Assembly: GCA_947039505.1 (NCBI GenBank)
Contig: CAMQYZ010000002.1
Location: 120,693-184,692 of the forward strand
Origin: an uncultured Mycoplasma sp.
Lineage (GTDB): Bacteria; Bacillota_I; Bacilli_A; Mycoplasmatales; Metamycoplasmataceae
DNA: 64,000 bases
Reading direction: 5' to 3'
The notes under the pieces: model-generated
Told to the model about the DNA's origin: nothing
The model's input: the letters and a program-made list of their open reading frames with translations, nothing else
The model's database searches: none
Translations under genes and position numbers: made by a program
Shown here: positions 20,870 through 33,038 of the stretch, in pieces
How positions within the stretch are numbered: the stretch's first letter is position 1
Layout of the letters: each line of letters starts with the position of its first letter

Positions 20870-20953
20870 GGAGGAGTAGCAAAGCGGCCAAATGCGGGTG
20901 GCTGTAACCCATTTTCTTCGGATTCGGGGGTTCGAATCCCTCCTCCTCCACCA
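20870..20953 (+). tRNA. tRNA-Tyr (GTA)
   Basis: Class II tRNA with a long variable arm. Acceptor stem GGAGGAG pairs with CTCCTCC, the anticodon loop is CTGTAAC with anticodon GTA, the T-arm contains GGTTCGAATCC, and CCA is encoded at the 3' end (20951-20953). It is 3 bp ahead of tRNA-Gln and both share the downstream terminator. Confidence 0.95.
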
Positions 20954-20956
20954 TTT

Positions 20957-21031
20957 TGCCCCTTAGCCAAGCGGAAAGGCACTGGCTTTTGGTGCCGGCA
21001 TGCGTAGGTTCGAATCCTACAGGGGCAGCCA
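20957..21031 (+). tRNA. tRNA-Gln (TTG)
   Basis: Acceptor stem TGCCCCT/AGGGGCA, anticodon stem CTGGC/GCCGG with loop TTTTGGT (anticodon TTG), T-loop GGTTCGAATCC, encoded CCA at 21029-21031. Cotranscribed with tRNA-Tyr. Confidence 0.95.
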
Positions 21032-21034
21032 TAT

Positions 21035-21058
21035 CATCCTTTTTAGGATGTTTTTTTT
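21035..21058 (+). terminator. Rho-independent terminator of the tRNA-Tyr/Gln unit
   Basis: Perfect 6-bp stem CATCCT/AGGATG with loop TTTT followed by eight T. It ends 27 bp before the proS promoter. Confidence 0.9.
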
Positions 21059-21090
21059 ATTCAATTTTTTAAAAACTATATAATTAAAAC

Positions 21091-22518
21091 ATGAAGTCAA
21101 TCAAACAAATAACCCCAATAGAAAAAAATTTCTCAAAATGATACATCGATGTTGTTACTAATGGTAACTTAATTGAGTATGGTCCTGTAAAGGGCACTAT
21201 AATATTTAAACCAAATTCATATGGTATTTGGGAAAACATTCAGATTAATTTCAATAAAATAATTAAAAAACAAGGTGTTAAAAATGTTTATTTGCCTATG
21301 TTGATTCCAGCTCATTTAATTGCAAAAGAGAAAAATCATGTTAATGGATTTGCTCCTGAGTTAGCAACAATAACTAAAGTAGGTAATAAAAATTTATCAG
21401 AAGAACTTTATATCAGACCTACTTCAGAAGTTTTATTTGCTGAATTCTTTAAAAGTGAAATAAATTCTTATAATGATTTACCGCTTGCATACAATCAGTG
21501 ATCAAATGTTTTGAGATGAGAAAAAACCACCAATCCGTTTTTGAGAAATTCAGAATTTTTATGACAAGAAGGACATACTTGTCATGTGGAAAAACAAGAA
21601 GCAGAAGATATGACGATGAAAATGCTTGAAATTTATAAATTATTTTTGAAAGATTATCTAGCCATTCCAGTAATTACTGGTATGAAAACCGAATTAGAAA
21701 AATTTTCAGGAGCAGAATCAACATTTACAATAGAAGCTATGATGAAAGACGGAAAAGCCTTGCAATCAGGAACTAGCCATTTTTTAGGTCAAAATTTTTC
21801 AGAAATATTTGATATCTCTTATAAATCAAATGAAAACAAGTCAGAATTTGTTTACCAAACATCATGAGGAATATCAACAAGATTAATAGGCGCTATTATT
21901 ATGACTCACGGAGATAATAGAGGAATTATTATACCTCCTAAAATTGCTCCAATTCAAATAGATATAATTGAAATCATGGCAGATAAAGAAGCAAAGGTAG
22001 GTATTGTTTCTAACAAGATATCAGAGGAATTAAGCAACTTTTATTCTGTTAGAGTGGATAAGTCTAAAAAAAGTGGTGGATTTAAAGCTTCTCAATCTGA
22101 AATAGAAGGTGTTCCTGTGAGAATCGAAATTGGTCCTAGAGAAGCTATTAATGATGAAGTGATTATTGTTAGAAGAGATACTTTGGAAAAAACAAATGTT
22201 AATTTATTAAAAATTAAAGATTTTGTGGATGAATTAATGGTATCTATTCAACAAAACTTATTGTTTAATGCTGAAAAACGTTTACAAGAAAATATTGTAG
22301 TTGTTAAATCATATGATGAACTAAAAGAATGTATCAAAAAAAATCAGTTTGCCTTAGTTCCATTAATAGATAATGATGAATTTGAATTAAAAATAAAAGA
22401 AGAAACAACAGCAACAGCAAGGTGCATACCTTTGGAAATGGAAGTACCTAGTGAAGGAATTTGTATTTTTACCGGTAATAATACAAAGAGATTTGTTATT
22501 TATGCTAAATCATATTAA
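21091..22518 (+). CDS. proS: Proline--tRNA ligase (archaeal/eukaryal type)
   Basis: Charges tRNA-Pro. The 475-aa length and lack of the ~180-residue editing insertion place it in the short ProS class, as in other mollicutes. Class II motifs are visible: motif 1 near KNVYLPMLIP, RPTSEV, the motif 2 region NPFLRNSEFLWQEGHTCH, and motif 3 WGISTRLIGAIIMTHGDNRG. The C-terminal anticodon-binding domain (VPVRIEIGPREA) and a zinc-like tail follow. Seven TGA codons read as Trp; TGG occurs once near the start. TATAAT (21079-21084) lies 6 bp before the ATG, so the mRNA may be leaderless. Confidence 0.95.
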
Positions 22519-22568
22519 ATTAATGGTAAAATTAAGTTAATAAATTAAACAAATTAGGAGAGTTTTAC

Positions 22569-22883
22569 ATGATACATGTTGCTAAAAATAAAGAAGAAAT
22601 TTTAAATATTTTAAAAATTGAAAATATGGTTGTTTTATTGAATTTTCATTCAGAAACTTGTGGTCCTTGCATTATGCAAATGCCAATATTAGAAGATTTA
22701 TCAAATGATAAAAAAATTACTTTGGTAACATTTGATGTTGCACAAGGAGGAGATACTTTAGATCACTTTAAAATTTCTGCTACACCAACAACAAAGTTAT
22801 ATAAAAACGGACAAATGATGTTTGAAAATGTTGGCTTTTTAGCTTATGAAGAATGAAACGAGGAAATATCAAAATATCAATAA
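22569..22883 (+). CDS. trxA: Thioredoxin
   Basis: Small disulfide reductase; 104 aa with active site CGPC in HSETCGPCIMQMP (about residues 34-37) and the cis-Pro region KISATPTTKLYKNG. A TGA near the end reads as Trp, extending the protein nine residues beyond 22856 to the stop at 22881-22883. Preceded by TTAGGAGAG. Its last 31 bp overlap the next gene in another frame, which suggests translational coupling. No thioredoxin reductase is in the window. Confidence 0.92.
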
Positions 22884-23713
22884 AAGAAGATCTTAACAAT
22901 CAAATAAAAGGTTTTGATGTTGAATGTTTTTTTATTGACCTTGACGGAACAGCGCTTGATGGAAAGCGTCATACTATTTCAGAAGCAAATGCTAAAAAAA
23001 TTAGAGAGGTTAATAAAACAACTCCTGTGATTATTTCTACTGGAAGGAGTTTTGGTAGCAAGGTTAAAGGATTAATGAAATCTCTAGATATAAAATATGC
23101 TATTTGTCAAAATGGCTCAATTATTGCAAATAATAAAAATGAAATTTTACAACAAATATTTATTGATCCAAGTGTGATATCCTTGATTAAAAAAGTGGTT
23201 TATCAATATAGAATTATTATTGTCCCAGATTCTAAATATAAACTTTATTCAAATGCTTTATATTTGAAACCATTAATTTGATTGAATAGAAAACATTATT
23301 TTAAAACAAAAGATTTTGATGAAACTAAAAAATACAATAAATTAGTTTTAGCTGGTTGTCGCAAAAGTAAGTTGTTTAAAATATTTTTAAAATTAAAAAA
23401 TGATTTTCCGACATTATCTATCAAAACTTCCGCAAATGATTGAATAATTGAAATAACTGACATAAAAGCAACAAAAGGATTAGCTGCTCTTTATGTTACT
23501 AAAATGTTAAACGTGAAACCAAGCAATAGCGTGCATATTGGGGATTCTATGAATGATACTTCTACATTTGATTATTTAGGAGCTTTGATAGCAATGAAGA
23601 ATTCTTCCAAACATTTATTAAGTGTTGCAACACATATTGGTCCCAACTATAGAAAAGGTGGTTTAGCCAAAATTTTAGATGGACAGTTTTCTGAAAATAC
23701 TGAAAAAAAATAA
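22853..23713 (+). CDS. HAD superfamily hydrolase, Cof family
   Basis: Cof-type phosphatases remove phosphate from sugar phosphates, flavin or pyridoxal phosphates; the substrate here is not predictable. Motif I is FIDLDGTALDG (about residues 25-35), motif II VIISTGRSF, and motif IV HIGDSMNDTSTFDYLG near residue 225, leaving the C2-type cap in between. The protein is 286 aa. ATG 22853 overlaps the trxA tail by 31 bp; no other ATG lies before motif I, so this start is favoured although its ribosome-binding site is weak. Two tRNA genes follow. Confidence 0.85.
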
Positions 23714-23752
23714 TTTCATGAATTTAATATATAATTAATACATGTTTTAAAT

Positions 23753-23826
23753 GGCACCATAGCCAAACGGCAAGGCATGGGTCTGCAACACCCTGATTAC
23801 GAGTTCGAATCTCGTTGGTGCCTCCA
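23753..23826 (+). tRNA. tRNA-Cys (GCA)
   Basis: Acceptor stem GGCACCA/TGGTGCC, anticodon loop CTGCAAC (anticodon GCA) on stem GGGT/ACCC, T-arm AGTTCGAATCT, encoded CCA at 23824-23826. Followed 7 bp later by tRNA-Arg. Confidence 0.94.
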
Positions 23827-23833
23827 TTTTTAT

Positions 23834-23910
23834 GCGCTCGTAGCTCAATTGGATAGAGTGCTTGGTTACGGCCCAAGAGGTTGAGGGTTCAAGTCCTTCC
23901 GAGCGCGCCA
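23834..23910 (+). tRNA. tRNA-Arg (ACG)
   Basis: Acceptor stem GCGCTCG/CGAGCGC, anticodon stem CTTGG/CCAAG with loop TTACGGC (anticodon ACG, expected to become ICG by TadA), T-loop GGTTCAAGTCC, encoded CCA at the end. A weak dyad TAATCT/AGATTA at 23913-23928 follows. Confidence 0.94.
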
Positions 23911-23937
23911 TATAATCTATTAAAGATTACCCAGTTT

Positions 23938-24498
23938 TTAATTAAACAAAAAAGAATAATGTTTTTTATCGATTAATCTTAGCAAGATTAATTTTTTTAT
24001 TGTTTCTTTAATTGCATTTTCATTAAAAATAGCTTCTTTTTTTATAGACATTTCTGCTAGTTCAACTAAATTCATATAAATTATATCTTTAGTTTTTTGA
24101 TCATATGAATTTTCATTTGCTAAAAAGTCATTGTGATCAACTACTGAAAATTTCTTTCCAGGATATTTTTTAATATCATAATCATAATCAATATATTTAA
24201 TAGTGTTTTCTTCAAGGAAAAAAGGTGAACTTAAATTTGCATAATAATAAAAACCATCATCTCTAACTGTTAAAGTTACATTAAAAAAATTATTAGTTGA
24301 AAAAAATCAAAGAATTGGTTCAGAAATAACTCATTTTTGATTTTTTAATTCTTGAACTTTTGTTTTGTTTAATAAAACTAACACATAATCTTTTGATGAA
24401 CCAACAATTCTGACTCCATTTCATTGACGATAAAGTTCACCGTTGTGTTTATATGCTTGGATATTAATAAACTCTTTGTTTATATCTATTTTATTCAT
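23938..24498 (-). CDS. DUF402 (Ntdp/FomD-like) protein
   Basis: Four TGA codons hide this gene under the standard code. Read as Trp they give 186 aa. It looks like the DUF402 nucleoside tri-/diphosphate phosphatase family: basic N-terminal strand YKHNGELYRQWNG, WFFSTNNFFNVTLTVRDDG, YYYANLSSPFF, and the acidic metal-site region KYIDYDYDIKKYPGKKFSVVDHNDF. A C-terminal helical tail of ~60 residues follows. In Bacillus relatives these enzymes hydrolyse nucleoside di- and triphosphates. Divergent from trmB. The domain call is good; the activity is inferred. Confidence 0.8.
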
Positions 24499-24547
24499 AA
24501 CAAATCAATTATAAAGGTTTTTCGAATCTTTTTAGTATTATATAAAT

Positions 24548-25162
24548 ATGAGATTAAGAAATAACCCTGAAGCAAATGCTATTTTAGAAAAACACAAAAG
24601 CATTATTAAAGAATTGCCAATTAAAATAAATGAAAATACGATTTTGGAAATTGGAATGGGCAAGGGTGAAATGATTACGCAAATGGCCATTAATGAACCG
24701 AATAAAAATTTTATAGGAATAGAAAAGTTTCCTACTGTTATTTTAAAAGCGCTAAAAATAATTGATAGTAGTAAAATTGATAATTTAAAAATTATATGTC
24801 AAGATGTGATTAAGTTAACTGAGGCATTTGAGGGCAAAGTTTCAACTATATGATTAACTTTTAGTGATCCTTGACCTAAAAAAAGGCATCATAAAAGGAG
24901 ATTAACATATAAAACCTTTCTAGATATTTATAAAAATCTTTTGACTCCTAATGGTGTTTTATTAATTAAAACAGATAATGACTCTTTATATGAATATTCT
25001 TTAGAATCATTAGAGGAATATGGAGCAAATATCGTCTTTAAAACTACAGATTTATATTCAACAACAAAGATTAAAGATAATATTCCTACTGGATATGAGA
25101 TCAAGTGGCATGGAAGAGGTAAAAATATAAATTTCATTGAAGCAAAATTCAATAATAATTAA
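24548..25162 (+). CDS. trmB: tRNA (guanine-N7-)-methyltransferase
   Basis: TrmB makes m7G46 in tRNA. The 204-aa protein starts MRLRNNPEANAILEKH. It has the SAM-binding motif LEIGMGKGEMI, the segment NFIGIEKFPTVILKAL, and the family signature TFSDPWPKKRHHKRR, in which two Trp are TGA. The C-terminal segment ends in FIEAKF. A TATTAT box lies 6 bp before the ATG, consistent with a leaderless mRNA. Divergent from the DUF402 gene and ended by a hairpin at 25189. Confidence 0.92.
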
Positions 25163-25188
25163 GATAATATTGAGATAATTTTGATTAT

Positions 25189-25215
25189 ATACCTAATTTA
25201 AATATAGGTATTTTT
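25189..25215 (+). terminator. Rho-independent terminator of trmB
   Basis: Stem ATACCTA/TAGGTAT with a 9-nt loop, then TTTTT. It separates trmB from gyrA, which has its own TATAAT-like box near 25229. Confidence 0.7.
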
Positions 25216-25286
25216 GCTGTTAAGTGCTATAATTTTATATAAATAAATGTATTTCTAAAAAGAAATTTTATAAGTAAAGGAAAATT

Positions 25287-27992
25287 ATGTTGATGTTTAA
25301 TGATGAAGACGATGATAAATTAGATAAAGTTCTTGATGAAGAATCAGAAGATGATGATCAATATTTAGTAGAAGACGATGATTTAAAGGTAGTTTTTTTA
25401 GATAATAATGAAATAGTTAAAATTCAAATTGATGAAGATGAATCAGATGCTCCGCAAGATAAAGAAGAATATCAAGTTAACTCACAATTAATTTCAGAAG
25501 AAACTTCTTCTTTGTCACCAATATTAGTTTCTACAGAGATGAAAAATTCATTTCTTGAGTATGCAATGTCAGTTATTGTTTCTAGAGCTTTACCAGACGC
25601 AAGAGATGGATTGAAACCAGTTCACCGTAGAATTTTGTTTTCAATGTCGGAATTAGGTTTAACTTCTAGCTCGCAATATAAGAAATCTGCTCGTATTGTT
25701 GGAGACGTACTTGGTAAGTATCACCCTCATGGTGATACAGCTATTTATGAATCAATGGTAAGAATGGCTCAAGAATTTTCTCTGAGATATCCATTGATTG
25801 ATGGTCATGGTAATTTTGGTTCTATTGATGGTGATTCTGCAGCTGCTATGAGGTATACTGAGGCAAGAATGTCCAAAATTGCTTCTGAAATGATTGATGG
25901 AATTAAAAAAGAAACAGTTAATTTCATGCCCAATTATGATGGTTCAGAATTAGAGCCAATTGTTTTACCTTCTAGATTCCCTAATTTATTAATTTCGGGA
26001 TCTGTTGGTATTGCTGTTGGTATGGCAACTACCATTCCTCCTCATAATTTACAAGAAGTTATTGATGGAGTTATTGCTCTTGCTCGAAACCCTGAAATTA
26101 CAATAGATGAGTTGATGGAATTTATTCAAGGTCCTGATTTTCCTACAGGAGCAACAATTTTAGGTAAAAGAGGAATCATTGATGCCTATACAACAGGTAG
26201 AGGTTCTATAACTACCCGTTCTAAAACACATATTGAAATTTTAAAAAATGGTAAAGCAAGAATTGTTGTTACCGAAATTCCTTTTGATGTTAAGAAACCG
26301 GCAATGATAGAGAAAATTGCACAATTGGTAAAAGATAGAAAAATTGATGGAATTACTGATTTAAGAGATGAAACTTCTAGAAAAGGTATTAGAGTTGTAA
26401 TTGAGTTAAAAAGAAATATTGTTCCAGAGGTTTTATTGAATCAATTATTTAAAATGACAAATTTACAAACAAACTATAGTGTAAATATGATTGCTTTAGT
26501 CGATGGAGAACCAAAAATATTAAATTTAAAATCAGCTTTAGAAGTTTATTTAAAACACCAAGTAGAAGTTATTACTAGAAGAACACAATTTGAATTAGAT
26601 AAAGCACAAGCAAGAGCTCACATTTTAGAAGGTTTAAAAATTGCTATTGAAAATATCGATGATATGATTGCAATTATTAAAAAATCTAAAACAGATACAG
26701 AAGCACAAGCTGCATTAATTGTTAAATATGATTTATCAGATAAACAAGCAAAAGCAATTACTGAAATGCGTTTAGGTAGATTAACTGGTTTAGCTATTGA
26801 AAAAATGGTTGAGGAATTAGCTTCATTAATCCAACAAATAAATTATTACAATGAAATCCTAGGATCAAAAGAAAAAACAATTAATTTAATTATTGATGAA
26901 CTTGAAGAAATAAAATCTAAATATTCTGATGCAAGAAGAACTGAAATTGATGTTAATAATATAGGGGATATTCAAGACGAGGATTTAATTCCTGAAAAAA
27001 ATATTTTAATTTCAATGTCTGCAAGAGGTTATGTAAAAAGAATTCCTTTAATTGAATATAAGGTACAAAATAGAGGTGGAGTTGGTTCTTCAACTCAAAC
27101 AACTTATTCTGATGATGATGTGAGTAAGATTATATCAACAACAACACATACAGATTTATTGATATTTACATCATATGGAAGAGTTTATAGATTAAGAGCT
27201 CACCAAATTCCAGAATTATCTAAACAAGCAAAAGGATTGCCATTCCAAAATATTATTCAAATACAAAAAGATGAAACAATTGTTTCTATGTTAACAACTA
27301 ATTCATATAATGATGATGAATATTTAATGACTATTACTGAAAATGGAATTGTTAAAAAAACACCTATTTCTCAATATGGAAGAATTAATAAAAATGGTAA
27401 AATAGCTCTTAAAATGAAAGAAGATGACAAACTTATTAAAGCCATGAAAGTTACTGAAGATGGAGAAATCATCATTGGTTCAAATAATGGTAAAGTAGTT
27501 AGATTCCAAGTGGACCAAGTAAGGTCGATGTCTAGAACAGCTACTGGTGTTATTGGTATGAAGTTTGATGATGATAAAAGTAAAGTTATTGGAGCTTCAA
27601 ATACTACTGAAGGTGTGATTGTTCTTTCTATTGGAGCATCTGGTTTTGCTAAAAAAACACCATTAGAAGATTATAGACAAACCAAAAGAGGTGCCAAAGG
27701 AGTTAAATCAATTAATATTGATAAATCGGGTGCTCTTGTTTATGTTGGTTTAGTTAAAGGTAATGAAGATGTTATGGTTGTTACTAATAAAGGTATTGCT
27801 ATTAGAACAACACTTGATCAAATTAATGAAACAAGCAGAGCAACTAAGGGTGTAAAAATTATTCAAGTTAAAGATAATTCAAAAATTAATTCAGTTGCAA
27901 TTATTGATATAGAAGAAATTGAAAAAGAAGTAGAACAAGAAATTTCAAAAACACAAGAACTATTATTAACAATACCAAAAGATGAAAATTAA
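25287..27992 (+). CDS. gyrA: DNA gyrase subunit A with acidic N-terminal extension
   Basis: GyrA breaks and rejoins DNA. The 901-aa protein has the breakage domain from about residue 85 ([19 protein letters not shown]), the quinolone region [12 protein letters not shown], and catalytic Tyr190 in AAMRYTEAR. The GyrA box QNRGGVG near residue 592 marks it as GyrA rather than ParC, and the beta-propeller repeats follow to the C-terminus. It has no TGA codon. The first ~75 residues are a strongly acidic Asp/Glu-rich extension not usual in GyrA. AAGGA precedes ATG 25287. gyrB is ~23 kb away on the other strand. Confidence 0.93.
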   Translation: MLMFNDEDDDKLDKVLDEESEDDDQYLVEDDDLKVVFLDNNEIVKIQIDEDESDAPQDKEEYQVNSQLISEETSSLSPILVSTEMKNSFLEYAMSVIVSRALPDARDGLKPVHRRILFSMSELGLTSSSQYKKSARIVGDVLGKYHPHGDTAIYESMVRMAQEFSLRYPLIDGHGNFGSIDGDSAAAMRYTEARMSKIASEMIDGIKKETVNFMPNYDGSELEPIVLPSRFPNLLISGSVGIAVGMATTIPPHNLQEVIDGVIALARNPEITIDELMEFIQGPDFPTGATILGKRGIIDAYTTGRGSITTRSKTHIEILKNGKARIVVTEIPFDVKKPAMIEKIAQLVKDRKIDGITDLRDETSRKGIRVVIELKRNIVPEVLLNQLFKMTNLQTNYSVNMIALVDGEPKILNLKSALEVYLKHQVEVITRRTQFELDKAQARAHILEGLKIAIENIDDMIAIIKKSKTDTEAQAALIVKYDLSDKQAKAITEMRLGRLTGLAIEKMVEELASLIQQINYYNEILGSKEKTINLIIDELEEIKSKYSDARRTEIDVNNIGDIQDEDLIPEKNILISMSARGYVKRIPLIEYKVQNRGGVGSSTQTTYSDDDVSKIISTTTHTDLLIFTSYGRVYRLRAHQIPELSKQAKGLPFQNIIQIQKDETIVSMLTTNSYNDDEYLMTITENGIVKKTPISQYGRINKNGKIALKMKEDDKLIKAMKVTEDGEIIIGSNNGKVVRFQVDQVRSMSRTATGVIGMKFDDDKSKVIGASNTTEGVIVLSIGASGFAKKTPLEDYRQTKRGAKGVKSINIDKSGALVYVGLVKGNEDVMVVTNKGIAIRTTLDQINETSRATKGVKIIQVKDNSKINSVAIIDIEEIEKEVEQEISKTQELLLTIPKDEN

Positions 27993-28050
27993 ATTCTATT
28001 CTTAAAAATAAATAACTCATATTTGTTAATTTTATAGCAAGTATGTTTTT

Positions 28051-28440
28051 TTAAAGTTTATTATTTACTAAGATTTTTTCTAAATCATCTATTAATTTGA
28101 AGAAGTCTTCATTACTTATTTCTTCTTTATGTTCGGAAATTTTAGATATAGCAGCAATTTGTTCACTATATTTTTGCTTTTTTTCTTTTCATTGAAATGC
28201 GCTAACGATTGAAATGAAAAAAGTTCCAATCCCGGTTATTATCGCAAGTGCAATAAAAATATCTTTAATCTCTGGAAATTGATCGTTGTATTTTAAAGTA
28301 AATAAGTTAAGTACAATTAGAAGTGCAGAAGCAGTAAAAACAAAAACATTAATAATAACAAATATGCTTCTTGAAATTAAATACTTTTTCTTGTATTTTT
28401 TTCAGTATTTTTCAATAATGTGTTTTTGCTCTTGATTCAT
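28051..28440 (-). CDS. Two-TM membrane protein, SLATT/DUF4231-like (third of three)
   Basis: A 129-aa protein seen only when TGA is Trp. It has an N-terminal basic helix (HIIEKYWKKYKKKYL), two transmembrane helices (about residues 24-48 and 60-85), then a cytoplasmic helix starting QWKEKKQKYSEQI. This layout resembles SLATT/DUF4231 proteins, which are two-TM modules proposed as pore-forming effectors next to nucleotide-sensing partners. It starts 1 bp after the preceding gene's stop. No obvious partner enzyme is adjacent. Family assignment rests on architecture and short motifs only. Confidence 0.55.
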
Positions 28441-28441
28441 C

Positions 28442-28900
28442 TTATTTTCCTTCTTCACTTTCTTGGTTATATCCAGTGATGATAGTAAAAAGTTGATTTT
28501 CAAAAACCTTTTTCTTTTCTTCAATATTATTTAAGTTAAAGTACTTACCACCATTTAATTCATATTTTTGTTTTTCAATAATTAGTTGATAATAAATCTC
28601 ATTATAATTATTTATTTTTTCCTTTAATAAGAAAAAAGAAATAAGGGAATTGATTAGTGCAACAACTCCTGAAATCATTGCTGAAAAAATAATATAGTTA
28701 CTTCCTGTAATAGAAGTTTCATAACCCTCACCAGCTATATTAAAAGTAGAAACAATAACTAAAAATAAAGCTATTGACGGGAAAATAATATTAGTGATAG
28801 TTACAATAGATTTTAAAATCAAAACCTTTCTTTTATACAAATTAATAAAGTGATCAATGTTATTGATAATATTTAATGTTTTATCACTATTTAAGATCAT
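28442..28900 (-). CDS. Two-TM membrane protein, SLATT/DUF4231-like (second of three)
   Basis: A 152-aa protein with TM helices at about residues 33-53 and 70-93. A C-terminal region follows with LKEKINNYNEIYYQLIIEKQKYE and NGGKYFNL, closely resembling the post-TM helix and glycine-tyrosine turn of SLATT/DUF4231 domains. Its start overlaps the 3' end of the first gene by 10 bp and its stop is 1 bp from the third gene, so the three are translationally coupled. Of the three it is the best family match. Function unknown. Confidence 0.6.
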   Translation of the reverse strand: MILNSDKTLNIINNIDHFINLYKRKVLILKSIVTITNIIFPSIALFLVIVSTFNIAGEGYETSITGSNYIIFSAMISGVVALINSLISFFLLKEKINNYNEIYYQLIIEKQKYELNGGKYFNLNNIEEKKKVFENQLFTIITGYNQESEEGK

Positions 28901-29412
28901 TTTATTTTATCCTCACTTACAAAGTTCTTCAAAGATTTGAAAAGCTTTTCTTTTTTAAATATTAAGTTTTTATCAATGATGTTTTTAATTTCTTGTTCTA
29001 CATCTTGATTTTCATTGTTGATTAATAAATTATTCAGGTCTAAACAAATCTTTTGATAAATTTTAAATTTATTTTTATTCTTAATAGAGATTAGAAAAAA
29101 AGAACAAATTATAATTCCTAAAGAAAGAGCTATTGAAAGAGAAACCAAGAAAATAATTCCGGCAAGATTAACATCTTCAGGGTTGTAAGTTGGTTCATTT
29201 ACTTTTTCAATAATCATTACTATTGCTAAAATTAAAAGTATGAAAATAGCAATATTCAATAAAGCAACAATTAAATTTAAGGCAATTGTAAACCCTGAAC
29301 AAATATTCTTTTTGATTTCTAATTTTCAAATTTGAGATTTTCAAAAACTTCTAACATCTTCTTGATTTTTGAATTCAAATTGATTTTTAATAAACGGTTT
29401 ATTTTGCTTCAT
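28891..29412 (-). CDS. Two-TM membrane protein, SLATT/DUF4231-like (first of three)
   Basis: The frame extends upstream through two TGA Trp codons to ATG 29412, giving 173 aa; a start at 29259 would delete the N-terminal cytoplasmic helix. The order is: basic amphipathic N-terminus (FEFKNQEDVRSFWKSQIWKLE), TM1 near residues 38-62, TM2 near 80-105, and a cytoplasmic helical tail (NKFKIYQKICLDLNNLL). A final TGA reads as Trp, so the end is DKIKWS at 28891. It lies 34 bp downstream of fmt-side DNA but has no functional link to it. Function unknown. Confidence 0.55.
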
Positions 29413-29446
29413 AATCATTTTAATTATATTCAATTTTAGAAGTTTA

Positions 29447-30283
29447 TTATTTAATATCAATAATCTTTTTACCTTCAAATTGATATTTAGAAGCATAAAT
29501 AAAACCATCTAATGTTTCAAGTTTTAAATAAGTTTTATCTTCTTGCCTTGTTGCTTTAAATATTTTAACTCTTTTATTATTGATAAATAGATAAGCTCCT
29601 GGGTTAGAGTTATATGCTCTAATTTTATTAATCATATTTTCAGAAGAATCTTTTATTAATAATCCATCTTCTTTATTTAATTTAGGAGCAAAAGTCACTT
29701 CATCAATGTTTTGCTTAATTGCATTAAAGTCGCCATCATAGAATTTATTCAATCAATTAGTAATATGTTCAGTTGCATTTAAAGATAATTTGTCAAATAT
29801 ATCATCACTAGATTCTTGTTCGCTAATAGGAATGCTTGTTGTGAAAATAATATCTCCTGCATCCATTTGTTTAATCATATATATTAAAGAGATGCCTGTT
29901 TCTTTATCTCCATTTAATATAGAGTGTTGGATTGGTGCAGCTCCACGATACTTTGGCAATAAAGAACCGTGAACATTAATTGAACCTTTTTTAGGTAGAG
30001 CTAAAATATTGTCAGGAATCAGTTGACCAAAAGCAGCTGTTAAAAAGATATCAAATTCTAACAAAGCTAATTCATCAAATAATTCTCCAATTTTATTTGC
30101 TTGGAATAATTTGATATTATGTTCAATCGCTAAATCCTTTACAGGTGAACTAATTAATTTCATGCCTCTTCCAGATTTTTTATCTGGCTGAGTAATTATT
30201 CCTACTACTTCAAAGTTTTTAATAATTTCCTTAAATATGGGAACTGAGAAAGCTGGCGTCCCGGCCAATAATATTTTAATCAT
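29447..30283 (-). CDS. fmt: Methionyl-tRNA formyltransferase
   Basis: Fmt formylates initiator Met-tRNA with 10-formyl-THF. The 278-aa protein starts [16 protein letters not shown] and has the catalytic region [18 protein letters not shown] (Asn and His of the active site) and [14 protein letters not shown]. The C-terminal tRNA-binding domain (~75 residues) is shorter than in E. coli (315 aa total). One TGA reads as Trp. Divergent from metK with 99 bp between. Confidence 0.93.
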
Positions 30284-30382
30284 AAATTTGTGCTCCGTTT
30301 AAATTGTTTGTATTTCTATTATAAATATGATAAGTTAATTTTGTGTTATTATTTAAATTATATTAAAGGCAAAGAGGGATTT

Positions 30383-31507
30383 ATGACAGGAATTTTTACA
30401 TCAGAATCAGTTGGTAAAGGACATCCTGATAAAATTTGTGATCAAATCTCAGACGGAATCTTAGATGCGGTACTTCAAAATGATAAACATGCCAAAGTGG
30501 CCATTGAAGTTATGGCTTCAAACAGATTAGTAATTATTGGTGGAGAACTAACAACATCAACTTATGTGGACTTTGTAAAGATAGCTTGAGGTATCCTAAT
30601 GAATTTAGGTTATACTGAAAACGATTTTTCAATTATTTCAAATGTTAATAAACAATCAGAAGAAATTAGGAACAGTGTTGATTTAAAAGATGATATAGGG
30701 TCAGGAGATCAAGGGATAATGTTTGGTTATGCTAGCGATGAAACTGCTAATTATATGCCAATAGCAATTACGGTTGCTCATGAATTAGTAAAAAAAGCAG
30801 AAGAATTAAGAGTTTCAAAAAAATTTAAAGAATTAAAATCGGATATGAAGTCACAAGTAACTGTGGAATATATGACCAATGATCAAATTGAAGTAAGAGA
30901 TGTTTTGATGTCTATTCAACATACAAGTGATTATAATAAAGATAAATTTGAACAAGATGTTAAAAAATTAATTATAGAACCAACAATTAGTCAATTTTTT
31001 AAAAATGATAATTATAGAACGCTAATTAATCCTTCTGGAAGTTTTGTTGTTGGTGGTCCAATCGGTGATACAGGTTTAACAGGAAGAAAGATAATAGTTG
31101 ATACATATGGAGGCATGGCTCGTCATGGTGGAGGAGCTTTCAGTGGGAAAGATTGTACTAAAGTTGATCGCTCTGCTGCATATGCTGCAAGATGAGTAGC
31201 TAAAAACTTGGTAGCATCAGGTATTGCTAAAAAATTAGAAATTCAATTATCATATGCCATTGGAGTTGCAAAACCAATTTCTATTTCTTTTGAAACTTTT
31301 GACACAGAAACAATTCCTAAAATTAAAATAGCAGAGATAGTAGATCAAGTTTTTGATTTAACACCAAAGGGAATTATTCGTGATTTAGAACTCAAAAATC
31401 CTATATATTTAAATACTGCTGTTTATGGTCATTTTGGAAGAGAAAATTTGAATTTTTCATGAGAAAAATTAAATAAAGTAGATGAAATTAAAAAATGATT
31501 AAAATAA
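30383..31507 (+). CDS. metK: S-adenosylmethionine synthase
   Basis: MetK makes SAM from Met and ATP. ATG 30383 follows a good AAAGAGGGA site and starts [20 protein letters not shown], the conserved N-terminus; an upstream in-frame ATG at 30290 would add a hydrophobic leader unlike the family and is rejected. Other motifs: [12 protein letters not shown], the Gly-rich [14 protein letters not shown], and the P-loop-like GGGAFSGKD. 374 aa with several TGA Trp codons. No SAM riboswitch is recognisable in the short leader. Confidence 0.95.
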
Positions 31508-31561
31508 TTTTGTCCTAAAAAAAATTAGAAATATGAAAATATCATAGTATAATATTGGTAA

Positions 31562-32962
<1,401 letters not shown>

Positions 32963-33038
32963 TAATATATAATATTTAAAAACATAAACAAAAGAAATAA
33001 AAAAAGAAGTGAATTAAACACTTAATAGGGAGAATAAA

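Noticed and set aside
30284..30382. SAM riboswitch before metK
   Set aside because: The leader is too short and shows no S-box-like stems or conserved core.
30290..30382. Upstream ATG for metK adding a 31-residue leader
   Set aside because: The leader is unlike any MetK N-terminus and the ATG at 30383 has a good ribosome-binding site at the conserved start.
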